In this document: in pieces, positions 1 through 7,219 of the stretch
Position numbering within the stretch: the stretch's first letter is position 1
Layout: each line of letters opens with the position of its first letter
Origin: Saprospiraceae bacterium UBA1994
Lineage (GTDB): Bacteria; Bacteroidota; Bacteroidia; Chitinophagales; Saprospiraceae
DNA length: 12,660 nucleotides
Assembly (NCBI GenBank): GCA_002335865.1
Contig: DDCY01000009.1
Location: forward strand, 255,651 to 268,310
Direction of reading: 5' to 3'
Made by a program: the position numbers and the translations under genes
Notes under the pieces: generated by a model
Told to the model about the DNA's origin: nothing
Database searches by the model: none
What the model saw: the letters and a program-made list of their open reading frames with translations, nothing else

Positions 1-2363
1 GCTCGAAGCATTACATGCCTGCCGGCCTGCGGATAGTAGAATTTCTCGGTAATCAATTCTTCGACCACAAAGCTGAACGTATACCCATTAGCAGAGTATT
101 TTTCATCAAGTAGATTGTAAACCATTAGCTGCAATAATGCATCTGCTCCATTTATTCTCTTGGCCCAACTAAAACCTAAGTCATTGACAATGTAAGCCGC
201 CAAAACTCTGGATTGTTGTCCAGTATTATCAAGGTTTTGTATACCTACATACTTAGTATTAAGCAAAGCAGAAAATCCAAAATTCATCTTATAATTCAAC
301 ATACTTGACCATATTGCGGATGGCGAATATGATATATTCGTATCTTCGTATTGATTCTCGATGACGTCAAAACCTGTAGTATAATCATATAGCACTTCTG
401 TAAAGTTTTCAATCTTGTTCTTACTGAGTGTAAAATTAGCATCCCAGGTAAATCTGTCTGATAGTTGCGCACCAAAAATGACTTCTACACCTCTTCTGAA
501 GCTATTATCCACGTTGACTCTCAATCCTGATCCGACATCATTAAGTTGGCCATTGGGCACAAGTTGATTACTATAAATCATATTGTAGACATTGATACCA
601 AATGAATATGCCTTACCACTTATACGATACCCTATTTCAGTATCGTATAAGGTTTCATGCTCTGGTCTAGCTTCCAATGGATTATCCGTAAAATCACTTC
701 TATCTGGTTCTCTATTGGCTACAGCAAATGAACCGTATACTTCTGCATCATTAGATACTTTATAGTTTATTCCAGCCTTAGGATTGAAAAAACTGTAATC
801 GGCAGTAACATCTATTTTAGTCTGATCATTGTCAGTACCTTGAGTCTCATACCCTACTCCCCTAAACTGTAGATCTCCATAGAGACTTAAATTATCAGTT
901 AACTTGTAGTTGGCTTTAACGTATGCATTTATATCATTTTTTGTAGCATCCGAAAAATAATAGTTGAATGCCTTATCTGGCGAAACATTGATCAAAGGAA
1001 AGTCAATTACATTACCAAAATGATCCCCTTTGTATTGGCTCAATGCAGCTCCAAACTGTAGACTTAAGGTTGGACTCACTTCTAGGGCATTTGCCCACAA
1101 TAATCCATAATAATCATTATCTAACCATCTTCTGCGTACGAGATCTGTATTGTCCACCAAGTCATTACCATCAAGAATAGGATCTAATAAATAACCATTG
1201 AGATCCTCTTCATCTTTATACTCTTCGAAAAATCCAGACCCTTTGGTATAATGTGCAGAAAGCTTAGTCACCCAATTGTCAGTAGCTTGCAAGCTATAGT
1301 GTAACTGATAATGGTCTTGACCATAGTCATCTACTTGATTTTCATATGTATAGAAGTTGAACGTACGGTTAGCATCTGGACCATAAAGTAGGGCCTGTGG
1401 TGTACCATACCATGATTGATAAGTCCGCTCATCCCCTGAAAATGTGATAAATCTCAAGCTACTCTTATCAGTAATTCTAGATGCCGAGAGATAGTAAGAG
1501 TTAAGATCTGCACTAGCTCTATCTACATATCCATCACTCTTAATATTACTGTAACGCATATCTACTGAGTACTTTTCTGCGATCAATCCAGAGTTAAGTC
1601 CAATCGAAAGCTTCTTAGTACCGAATGATCCAATAGTACCATCTAATATTATTCGTGGTTTCACATTTGTCGACATAGTATTGAGAGATAATGTAGCACC
1701 GAATGCACCGGCACCGTTGGTCGATGGACCTACTCCTCTTTGCAGCTGTAGATTATCAACCGAACTTGCAAAGTCAGGCATGTTGACCCAAAATACGCCT
1801 TGAGATTCTGAGTCATTGAGCGCTATTCCATTGATAGTTACATTGACACGGCTAGGATCGGTACCTCTTACTCTTATGCCTGTGTATCCTATCCCAGTTC
1901 CTGCATCTGAAGTAACTACTACTGATGGTGTCATTCGCAGTACGTAGGGTATATCCTTACCCATGTTTTGCTTATCGATTTCTTCTTCAGACATATCCTC
2001 ATAGCTAAATACAGGATCCTCCCCTACTCGATTAGATATAATTTCGATATCATCTAAATTGTAGATAGATCCTTCGAGATTGATGTTGAGCTCTCTATTA
2101 CGATCTATCATTATGTTCTGACTTAAAGCATCGTATCCGACATAAGTACATTTGATTATATGCTCTCCCTTAGGTAGTCCAACTAGCTCAAAGTATCCTT
2201 TTCCATCAGTAATTGCTCCATGCTCAGTAGATCCTACCACGAATACGCTAGCCAATTCTAGTCCTTCTCCTGCATCATTAGTAACAATGCCATTGACAGT
2301 AAACTGAGCGGTAACAGATGAAAAGAGTAATAAAAAGAAAGAAAGTAAAATTCCGTGTCTCAT
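1..2363 (-). CDS. TonB-dependent outer-membrane receptor, probably for thiamine (3' end outside window)
   Basis: An open frame of 787 codons runs from ATG at 2363 to the left edge without a stop. Residues 1-19 form a signal peptide (hydrophobic LLLFSSVTA, then Q). Residues about 22-97 are a carboxypeptidase-regulatory-like beta-sandwich (ITDGKGYFEL, then YVGYDAL), common in Bacteroidota receptors. LDDIEIIS at 103-110 is a possible TonB-box region. Residues about 125-235 are the plug (IRVRGTDPSRVNVTINGI, then GAGAFGATLSLNT). The rest is the 22-strand-type barrel, ending in NGYTFSF and FYYPQAGRHVML, the typical last strands, so only a handful of residues should be missing. Family knowledge: these proteins import scarce nutrients across the outer membrane using TonB-ExbBD energy. 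Inference: the TPP riboswitch in the leader points to thiamine or a precursor as substrate. The protein sequence alone does not show the ligand. No Shine-Dalgarno sequence is visible. Confidence 0.93.
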   Translation of the reverse strand, partial: MRHGILLSFFLLLFSSVTAQFTVNGIVTNDAGEGLELASVFVVGSTEHGAITDGKGYFELVGLPKGEHIIKCTYVGYDALSQNIMIDRNRELNINLEGSIYNLDDIEIISNRVGEDPVFSYEDMSEEEIDKQNMGKDIPYVLRMTPSVVVTSDAGTGIGYTGIRVRGTDPSRVNVTINGIALNDSESQGVFWVNMPDFASSVDNLQLQRGVGPSTNGAGAFGATLSLNTMSTNVKPRIILDGTIGSFGTKKLSIGLNSGLIAEKYSVDMRYSNIKSDGYVDRASADLNSYYLSASRITDKSSLRFITFSGDERTYQSWYGTPQALLYGPDANRTFNFYTYENQVDDYGQDHYQLHYSLQATDNWVTKLSAHYTKGSGFFEEYKDEEDLNGYLLDPILDGNDLVDNTDLVRRRWLDNDYYGLLWANALEVSPTLSLQFGAALSQYKGDHFGNVIDFPLINVSPDKAFNYYFSDATKNDINAYVKANYKLTDNLSLYGDLQFRGVGYETQGTDNDQTKIDVTADYSFFNPKAGINYKVSNDAEVYGSFAVANREPDRSDFTDNPLEARPEHETLYDTEIGYRISGKAYSFGINVYNMIYSNQLVPNGQLNDVGSGLRVNVDNSFRRGVEVIFGAQLSDRFTWDANFTLSKNKIENFTEVLYDYTTGFDVIENQYEDTNISYSPSAIWSSMLNYKMNFGFSALLNTKYVGIQNLDNTGQQSRVLAAYIVNDLGFSWAKRINGADALLQLMVYNLLDEKYSANGYTFSFVVEELITEKFYYPQAGRHVMLR

Positions 2364-2422
2364 TGATTGTAATGTTATGATTAGTTTATAAATAAAACTT
2401 AGGGTGTCATAACACTGGATAC

Positions 2423-2467
2423 ATGGGGGTAAATCTTATCAGCGATAAATAGATTTAAGTTACCCAT
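2423..2467 (-). promoter_or_regulatory. Hairpin between riboswitch and receptor start, possible expression platform
   Basis: On the minus strand the RNA can fold as ATGGG, a 5-base bulge, TAAATCT, ATT bulge, TATC, loop GCT, GATA, AGATTTA, CC, CCCAT. This gives stems of 5, 7 and 4 base pairs. No run of U follows it, so it is not a plain intrinsic terminator, and it ends about 60 bases before the ATG, so it does not directly hide the start codon. Its left arm begins only about 10 bases after the aptamer, where it could compete with the aptamer's closing stem. A role in switching is inferred from position. Confidence 0.45.
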
Positions 2468-2473
2468 ATTGTA

Positions 2474-2541
2474 TATCCCTTACCAGAATTACCTGGCCAG
2501 GTTCAGTGGGTATAATCTCAGGCTTCAAGTGCACTTTTTTG
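2474..2541 (-). promoter_or_regulatory. TPP riboswitch (THI element) aptamer
   Basis: Read on the minus strand, the leader of the receptor gene carries the conserved TPP aptamer blocks in order: GTGC (2534-2531), CTGAGA (2521-2516), ATACCC, GAACCTG, then CCAG and CTGG arms separated by GTAATT, and AAGGGA (2481-2476). The arm around CTGAGA binds the pyrimidine ring and the GAACCTG...AAGGGA arm binds the pyrophosphate in known TPP riboswitches. Two departures are seen. The P2 5' strand reads AAAGTGC where GGGGTGC is usual, which leaves two A-C mismatches against ACCC. The segment between CTGG and AGGGA is one base shorter than in the E. coli thiM aptamer. P1 is not clearly paired. The element lies about 110 bases upstream of the receptor start and predicts repression when TPP is abundant. 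Confidence 0.88.
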
Positions 2542-2573
2542 TAGAATAAAATATCAAAAAGTACTAGCCACCC

Positions 2574-2581
2574 CAAATACA
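2574..2581 (-). promoter_or_regulatory. Candidate -7 element for the riboswitch-receptor transcript
   Basis: The minus strand reads TGTATTTG, seven of eight matches to the Bacteroidota -7 consensus TAnnTTTG. It sits about 33 bases upstream of the aptamer, where a promoter must lie somewhere. No clear TTG -33 element is seen at the right distance, so this is weak. Confidence 0.28.
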
Positions 2582-2765
2582 TTATAAATATAATACATTA
2601 AATTAAATTAAATTTATTGGTAGGCTTAATCAAACATTGCGAAAAGAACTTAATGCTCTTCCCCGGGCATCGCACGATTAACATCATATGGTAGAAATAG
2701 AATTTTCTACATTCTAGTAAGAAAAATTAAGTCAATGTTTTTGTTAAATTAGTGTTTATAATTGA

Positions 2766-2852
2766 TTACCGTATCTCAAACGAATTCTTCTTCTCCGACA
2801 TCCAATTTCCCATGGAGCCTTCACTATACATCAACTCTCTCATAACACTCAT
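2766..2852 (-). CDS. Possible 28-residue small protein or gene remnant
   Basis: A short minus-strand frame starts with ATG at 2852 and stops with TAA at 2766. It reads roughly MSVMRELMYSEG then SMGNWMSEKKNSFEIR, a plausible mixed-polarity peptide with no membrane segment. A TAA lies in frame two codons upstream of the start, so it is not a simple tail of a longer open frame. I do not recognise it, there is no ribosome binding site, and a frame of this length is expected by chance in AT-rich DNA. It could be a real small protein, a decayed gene end, or nothing. Confidence 0.15.
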   Translation of the reverse strand: MSVMRELMYSEGSMGNWMSEKKNSFEIR

Positions 2853-2970
2853 TGCTTATAAATAAACCTTGTTTCCCGCATCAAACATTTATCTACTATG
2901 TTGCTTTCACATAGCTGCTATTTTAATTGAATGTCGCTACTATAAATTCTTTATTGTAAGCACTCCCAAG

Positions 2971-3513
2971 TTATTTGAAAGTCATTGTATTTCTAGTTAC
3001 CTTATTTATTTCTAATTTAAAATATTCTCCTTTTAAAAATGCCAAAGTATTCTCCAATCTATTGTCTCCTTCGACAATATGATACTTTATCTCTTCCTCA
3101 TACATATATTTTCTATATAAGTCAAATATCTCATCTCTGTCCTCTGGGTTTTCTCGTAACTCATCTTCTTCCCAAGGTATATCTGGACTACATAGTAAAT
3201 GTATCGCATCGCTATTAGTATCCATTTCACTCAGATCATTGGGAAGCGAACCATACTTATATTTATACCATATCTTGATATTGATATTATTGGTATCTAT
3301 GATCCATAGTCTATCCTCATCCAACTCATCTATTAAATCATATATATCGTGAGCCATAATTAATAAATCTTCTTCATCATACCTTCCATCGGTCATTTCT
3401 AAATAGATACGTGGGTATTCTTGGATATATCCAGCATCCAATTTCTTCACTAGATACTCACATAATGTTGTCTTTCCAGAACATTCTGGACCATTAATAA
3501 TTACCTTTGACAT
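2971..3513 (-). CDS. NadR-like P-loop kinase/ATPase (AAA_28 type)
   Basis: A 180-residue acidic soluble protein. Residues 8-16 (GPECSGKTT) are a Walker A motif of the GPESSGKTT form typical of the ribosylnicotinamide-kinase domain of NadR and its relatives. EYPRIYL at 32-38 and IIDTN at 71-75 match the conserved segments following it, and LLCSPDIPWEEDELRENP at 106-123 is the family's lid or substrate region. The nucleotidylyltransferase domain that precedes this domain in full NadR is absent, so it is a stand-alone kinase domain. The family phosphorylates small vitamin-like substrates such as nicotinamide riboside; the substrate here is unknown. It is transcribed towards the TPP-controlled receptor but separated from it by about 430 bases and the riboswitch. 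A role in thiamine or nicotinamide riboside salvage is inference. The start is the only ATG before the Walker A motif. Confidence 0.85.
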   Translation of the reverse strand: MSKVIINGPECSGKTTLCEYLVKKLDAGYIQEYPRIYLEMTDGRYDEEDLLIMAHDIYDLIDELDEDRLWIIDTNNINIKIWYKYKYGSLPNDLSEMDTNSDAIHLLCSPDIPWEEDELRENPEDRDEIFDLYRKYMYEEEIKYHIVEGDNRLENTLAFLKGEYFKLEINKVTRNTMTFK

Positions 3514-3564
3514 AGGAGTGATTTAAAACATAATTATAAACAGATAAACTCAATTAGATATTTA

Positions 3565-3572
3565 TACGTTTG
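3565..3572 (+). promoter_or_regulatory. Candidate -7 element upstream of the era operon
   Basis: TACGTTTG is an exact match to the Bacteroidota -7 consensus TAnnTTTG and lies 75 bases before the unknown-protein/era pair. No TTG is found at the expected -33 distance, so support rests on the -7 box and on the need for a promoter in this divergent 133-base gap. Confidence 0.35.
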
Positions 3573-3573
3573 A

Positions 3574-3605
3574 TAAAGATATAAGATATTACTATGCGTA
3601 AACAA
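3574..3605 (-). promoter_or_regulatory. Candidate promoter for the NadR-like kinase gene
   Basis: On the minus strand TTG (3605-3603) is followed after 21 bases by TATCTTTA (3581-3574), seven of eight matches to TAnnTTTG. The spacing is slightly long for a Bacteroidota sigma-ABfr promoter. The kinase ATG is 60 bases further on. It lies directly beside a candidate promoter on the opposite strand. Confidence 0.3.
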
Positions 3606-3646
3606 CTAATCTTTTCACCATCAGGGAAATAATATTTTTTTAGTAA

Positions 3647-4231
3647 ATGCACGATATAGAACCATACTACAAATGGAGAGACCATTACACCTCAGAAAGT
3701 GACGATAGATCACCTTTCTATGGTCGTGTCTATAATGAATTTCAATATACTCAAAAAGTCTATAACTATTTTATACATCCTCAGTGGGATGATTTTGGTT
3801 CTCAGACTTTATATGCCAAAATAACTTTCGTAGACTACCTTTCAGGTTATGCTATGATAGAGCTGATAGGGGAATGGAACGATTGTCTCCACAATGATAT
3901 TATGTTTCTCAAGCGAAAATTGATTGACTACATGCTTAAAGAGGATATATATAAGTACATTATTCTCTGTGATAATGTGCTCAACTTCCACCCATCAGAT
4001 GATAGCTATTATGAAGAGTGGTACGAAGACGTATCTGACGAAGGTGGTTGGATCGCTCTAATAAATACTCAGGAGCATGTACTCAAAGATATGGAGCATA
4101 TAAGACTTCAAAACTATGTCAATATAGGAATGAATCTAATAGACGTACTCTGGCATGGTAAAAAAGCGCCACTACTCTACAAAGAGATTGAACTAAAACT
4201 AGCAAATGGACAAAAACAACTCGGATACTAA
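3647..4231 (+). CDS. Conserved Bacteroidota protein of unknown function upstream of era
   Basis: A 194-residue soluble, acidic, tyrosine- and tryptophan-rich protein with no signal peptide and no membrane segment. It starts MHDIEPYYKWRDHY and contains FYGRVYNEF, NYFIHPQWDDFGS, YAKITFVDYLSGYAMIELIG, NVLNFH and YEEWYEDVSDEGGWI. From memory this matches a family found widely in Bacteroidota and annotated only as hypothetical; I know of no assigned function or catalytic motif. The phrase EEWYEDV...GGWIA, rich in acidic and aromatic residues, looks like the most conserved part. Its last 26 bases overlap the start of era in another frame, which suggests translational coupling and a common transcript. 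Context therefore hints at a link with Era, ribosome assembly or cell-cycle timing, but this is inference only. The ATG at 3647 follows a T-rich leader without a Shine-Dalgarno sequence. Confidence 0.85.
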   Translation: MHDIEPYYKWRDHYTSESDDRSPFYGRVYNEFQYTQKVYNYFIHPQWDDFGSQTLYAKITFVDYLSGYAMIELIGEWNDCLHNDIMFLKRKLIDYMLKEDIYKYIILCDNVLNFHPSDDSYYEEWYEDVSDEGGWIALINTQEHVLKDMEHIRLQNYVNIGMNLIDVLWHGKKAPLLYKEIELKLANGQKQLGY

Positions 4232-5129
4232 TCCAGCGGAAAATCACAAATCAGGATTCGTCAATATCATTGGCAATCCCAACGTAGGTAAGTCGACACT
4301 CATGAATGCCATGATCGGCGACAAGCTTTCTATTATTACGAGCAAGCCGCAGACGACTAGACACCGTATATTGGGTATCATAAGTGAAGATGACTATCAA
4401 GTGGTATTCTCTGATACTCCAGGAATAATCGAACAGCCACATTATGGTATGCATGAGAGCATGAATAAATTTGCTTTCTCTAGTTTCTCCGATGCAGATT
4501 TACTACTTCTCGTGATAGATAAGTACGAAGATTATGTGGGTGATGAAAAAGTAATCGAATCTCTTAAGAAAACAAATATCCCAAAATTCTTAGTGATCAA
4601 TAAAACAGATCTTGCTGAGATTGGAGAAATCGGAGATCTCGTAAATGAGTGGAAAGAAATCTGTGACTTTGATGAAGTGCACACAATCTCTGCACTTAAT
4701 AAAGAAGGCACAGACAGGCTACTCACCAAAATCGTAGAGCGCCTACCTATTAATCCTCCATATTATCCTAAAGATCAGATGAGTGATCGTAGTGAGAGAT
4801 TTTTTGTAAGTGAGATTATCCGTGAAAAAATACTAATGATTTATAAACAAGAGATACCGTACAGTTGTGAAGTAATTGTAGATCAGTTTATCAATGAAGA
4901 ACAAAATGGAGAACATTTCTCAACAATATATGCTTCTATTTATGTAGATCGTAAATCTCAAAAACCTATTTTGATTGGACGTGGAGGATCTCAAATCAAA
5001 AAGCTAGGAATCGCTGCTAGGCAAGACATTGAAAATTTCCTAGACAGACATATCTATTTGGAATTAAAAGTGAAGATAAAAGATGGTTGGAGAAATGATG
5101 ATCGTATACTGAAGCATTTTGGTTATTAA
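4206..5129 (+). CDS. era: GTPase Era
   Basis: Era binds the 3' end of 16S rRNA and acts in late 30S subunit assembly, at the membrane or in the cytosol. The 307 residues fit the family's usual 295-310. G1 is GNPNVGKS at 23-30, the switch I segment PQTTRHR is at 48-54, G3 DTPG at 70-73, G4 NKTD at 132-135 and G5 SAL at 162-164. The linker YYPKDQMSDRSERFF at about 186-200 leads into the KH RNA-binding domain, with GRGGSQIKKLG at 258-268 as its GxxG loop region. The ATG at 4206 is the only start before the G1 motif and lies inside the preceding gene, 26 bases before its stop. The first 17 residues are a polar extension. All GTPase motifs are intact, so the protein should be active. Confidence 0.98.
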   Translation: MDKNNSDTNPAENHKSGFVNIIGNPNVGKSTLMNAMIGDKLSIITSKPQTTRHRILGIISEDDYQVVFSDTPGIIEQPHYGMHESMNKFAFSSFSDADLLLLVIDKYEDYVGDEKVIESLKKTNIPKFLVINKTDLAEIGEIGDLVNEWKEICDFDEVHTISALNKEGTDRLLTKIVERLPINPPYYPKDQMSDRSERFFVSEIIREKILMIYKQEIPYSCEVIVDQFINEEQNGEHFSTIYASIYVDRKSQKPILIGRGGSQIKKLGIAARQDIENFLDRHIYLELKVKIKDGWRNDDRILKHFGY

Positions 5130-5253
5130 TATCGGTCATACAGATAAAATAGAATTAGAAGTAACACTCTAAACCTAGCTAACATGACTTTGGGTATCAT
5201 CTTAAATCTTTGTATTGATATATGAGATTTATTATTTCCCATGCGCCATCAAG

Positions 5254-5283
5254 TTTCGATTCAGTATTAATAAGTTATCTTTG
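5254..5283 (+). promoter_or_regulatory. Candidate promoter for der-rfbC-rfbD
   Basis: TATCTTTG at 5276-5283 matches the Bacteroidota -7 consensus TAnnTTTG exactly, and TTTC at 5254-5257 lies at the right distance (18 bases) for a degenerate -33 TTG element. The der start codon is 63 bases downstream. It is the best promoter-like sequence in the 217-base gap between era and der, where I see no terminator. Confidence 0.5.
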
Positions 5284-5346
5284 AGGTAGAATTTAAAGCT
5301 GATAGGCGGATACACTGCTAGGATCAGACCATAAAAATTTCTATTA

Positions 5347-6657
5347 ATGAGCAACGTAATAGCTATAGTTGGAAGACCTAATGTAGGTAAATCCACATTT
5401 TTTAATCGTATGATAGGTGAAAGAAAGGCCATTATCGATGATTTGAGCGGTGTCACTCGAGACCGTATATATGGTTTCAGTGATTGGAATGGAAAAAACT
5501 TCACAATAGTAGATACAGGAGGATTCGTCAAGAATTCTGATGATGTTTTTGAAGCAGCAATCCGTTCTCAAGTGACTTTAGCTATCGATGAAGCTGAAGC
5601 GATCGTATTTATTGTTGACGTAACTACAGGTATCACTGATTTGGATGAAGAAGTAGCACGTATGCTACGTAAGACCAAAAAGCCCGTATTCCTGGCTGTA
5701 AATAAAGTGGATAACTCTCAACGTCACCTGCAGGCCAATGAATTTTGGAGTCTTGGATTTGACAATACATACTTTATATCAGCTATCACAGGTGGAGGTA
5801 CTGGAGAGCTACTAGATGGTGTGGCTGAACTGATACCTGATGCGCCAGAGAGTAATATGGAAAGCGACATCCCTCGTATCGCCATAGTAGGACAGCCGAA
5901 TGTAGGTAAATCTTCGCTGACCAATGCACTGCTTGGAGAGGAGAGAAATATAGTAACTGACATCCCTGGTACCACTAGAGATGCTATACATACAAGATAT
6001 ACAAAATTCGATAAAGATTTCTATCTAATAGACACCGCAGGTCTCCGTAAGAAAGCTAAAGTACATGAAGACCTAGAATATTACTCAGTGATCAGAGCTG
6101 TAAAAGCAATGGACGACACAGATGTATGTGTCCTTATGATCAATGCCGTAGATGGTTTAGAAGCACAAGATTTAGCAATCCTTGGACTAATCCAAAGACG
6201 AAAGAAAGGGGTAGTAATTTTAGTTAACAAATGGGATTTAGTAGAAAATAAAGAGACTAACTCAGCGCGTGATTTCGAAATAGAACTGAAGCGTAAGATT
6301 GCTCCGTTTAATGATATTCCTGTGCTATTTACATCCGTAACTGAGAAGCAACGTATCTTTCAAGCAGTAGATGCAGCACTAGGAGTATGGCAAAATCGCC
6401 AGCAGAAAATTACTACTTCTAAACTGAATGAAATTATGGGTACTATCATAGAGCGTAAGCCACCTCCATCAGTAAAAGGTAGAATTATATCTATCAAGTA
6501 TATCACTCAGCTACCTCTTTTTTATCCTGCATTTGCATTCTTCTGTAATCACCCTAAGTTGGTGCCTGAATCGTACAAGAATTTCTTAGAAAATCAAATG
6601 AGGGAAAGGTTTGATTTTTCAGGAGTGCCCATCAGCATTTATTTTAGAGAAAAGTAA
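5347..6657 (+). CDS. der: Ribosome-assembly GTPase Der (EngA)
   Basis: Der is an essential double GTPase needed for 50S ribosomal subunit maturation. The 436 residues match the family length. First G domain: GRPNVGKS at 9-16, DTGG at 56-59, NKVD at 119-122 and SAI at 145-147. Second G domain: GQPNVGKS at 182-189, IPGTTRD, DTAGLR at 229-234 and NKWD at 294-297. The C-terminal KH-like domain (about 350-436) shows KPPPSVKGRIISIKYITQ, FAFFCNHP and the terminal GVPISIYFREK typical of Der. The ATG at 5347 places the G1 loop right after the first beta strand, as in homologues. The next gene starts 10 bases after its stop. Nothing is truncated or missing. Confidence 0.98.
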   Translation: MSNVIAIVGRPNVGKSTFFNRMIGERKAIIDDLSGVTRDRIYGFSDWNGKNFTIVDTGGFVKNSDDVFEAAIRSQVTLAIDEAEAIVFIVDVTTGITDLDEEVARMLRKTKKPVFLAVNKVDNSQRHLQANEFWSLGFDNTYFISAITGGGTGELLDGVAELIPDAPESNMESDIPRIAIVGQPNVGKSSLTNALLGEERNIVTDIPGTTRDAIHTRYTKFDKDFYLIDTAGLRKKAKVHEDLEYYSVIRAVKAMDDTDVCVLMINAVDGLEAQDLAILGLIQRRKKGVVILVNKWDLVENKETNSARDFEIELKRKIAPFNDIPVLFTSVTEKQRIFQAVDAALGVWQNRQQKITTSKLNEIMGTIIERKPPPSVKGRIISIKYITQLPLFYPAFAFFCNHPKLVPESYKNFLENQMRERFDFSGVPISIYFREK

Positions 6658-6667
6658 AATCGTATAA

Positions 6668-7219
6668 ATGAAAATTACCACCAGTACTATAGAAGGTGTT
6701 TATATCATCGAGCCAAATGTATTTGGAGATGACCGTGGATATTTCATGGAGTCATATAGTAAGTCTTTGTTGACAGAACTAGGCATCGATAATGATTTTG
6801 TACAAGATAATGAATCTTTCTCTACTCAAGGTGTTCTTAGGGGATTGCATTATCAATGCGGAGAATGTGCACAAGCAAAACTAGTACGCGTAATACAAGG
6901 TGAAGTACTCGATGTAATTGTAGACGTCAGACCAGATAGCAAGACATATGGTGAGCACTTTGGCATAAGACTTAGCGGTGAAAACAAAATGCAAATGCTA
7001 GTCCCTCGAGGTATGGCACATGGATATATTGTATTAAGCGATACCGCCATATTTGCATATAAATGTGACAATGAATACAATAAAGCATCAGAAGGTGGGC
7101 TATTATTCAATGATCCAAAGCTGAAAATTGATTGGATATTAGATCCTTCTTCATTCTTGGTATCAGAAAAAGATATTGTCTTACCTGTATTTGGAGAACA
7201 TAAGCCTATCAATCTCTAA
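6668..7219 (+). CDS. rfbC: dTDP-4-dehydrorhamnose 3,5-epimerase
   Basis: This enzyme (RmlC) carries out the third step of dTDP-L-rhamnose synthesis, double epimerisation of dTDP-4-keto-6-deoxyglucose at C3 and C5. The cupin-type protein of 183 residues shows FGDDRGYFMESY at 19-30, QDNESFS at 46-52, RGLHYQ at 58-63 with the catalytic His61, AQAKLVRV at 68-75, VPRGMAHGYIVLS at 112-124 and the active-site Tyr131 in AYKCDN, followed by FNDP and IDW at 154-156. It lies 10 bases after der, and its TAA is immediately followed by the ATG of rfbD, so the three genes are probably co-transcribed. The genes for the first two steps (rfbA, rfbB) are not in the window. Confidence 0.96.
   Translation: MKITTSTIEGVYIIEPNVFGDDRGYFMESYSKSLLTELGIDNDFVQDNESFSTQGVLRGLHYQCGECAQAKLVRVIQGEVLDVIVDVRPDSKTYGEHFGIRLSGENKMQMLVPRGMAHGYIVLSDTAIFAYKCDNEYNKASEGGLLFNDPKLKIDWILDPSSFLVSEKDIVLPVFGEHKPINL

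Larger units (their letters stand above)
2542..2970. other. Intergenic stretch without a convincing gene
   Basis: This AT-rich stretch lies between the riboswitch and the upstream kinase gene. It contains a candidate -7 box (2574-2581), a 28-codon minus-strand open frame (2766-2852), and two short perfect inverted repeats: a 7-bp stem at 2691-2710 (GTAGAAA/TTTCTAC) and a 6-bp stem at 2896-2914 (CTATGT/ACATAG). Neither inverted repeat is followed by a T run on either strand, so I do not call a terminator. No tRNA or repeat array is visible. Confidence 0.6.

Noticed and set aside
1..2363. Possible broken receptor gene with several fragments
   Set aside because: Codon-by-codon reading on the minus strand from 2363 to the left edge finds no stop or frameshift; it is a single frame cut only by the window edge.
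2691..2710. Perfect 7-bp inverted repeat as terminator or operator
   Set aside because: No T run follows on either strand and no regulator family motif is recognisable; short repeats like this are common in AT-rich DNA.
4251..4729. Minus-strand open frames inside era
   Set aside because: They lie opposite an intact conserved GTPase and show no recognisable protein features.
5232..5975. Minus-strand open frames opposite the start and first half of der
   Set aside because: They are mirror frames of the conserved Der coding sequence; low-complexity serine/proline-rich translations are typical of such shadows.
6853..7212. 119-codon minus-strand frame opposite rfbC
   Set aside because: It overlaps fully with the conserved epimerase and has no motif or start signal of its own.
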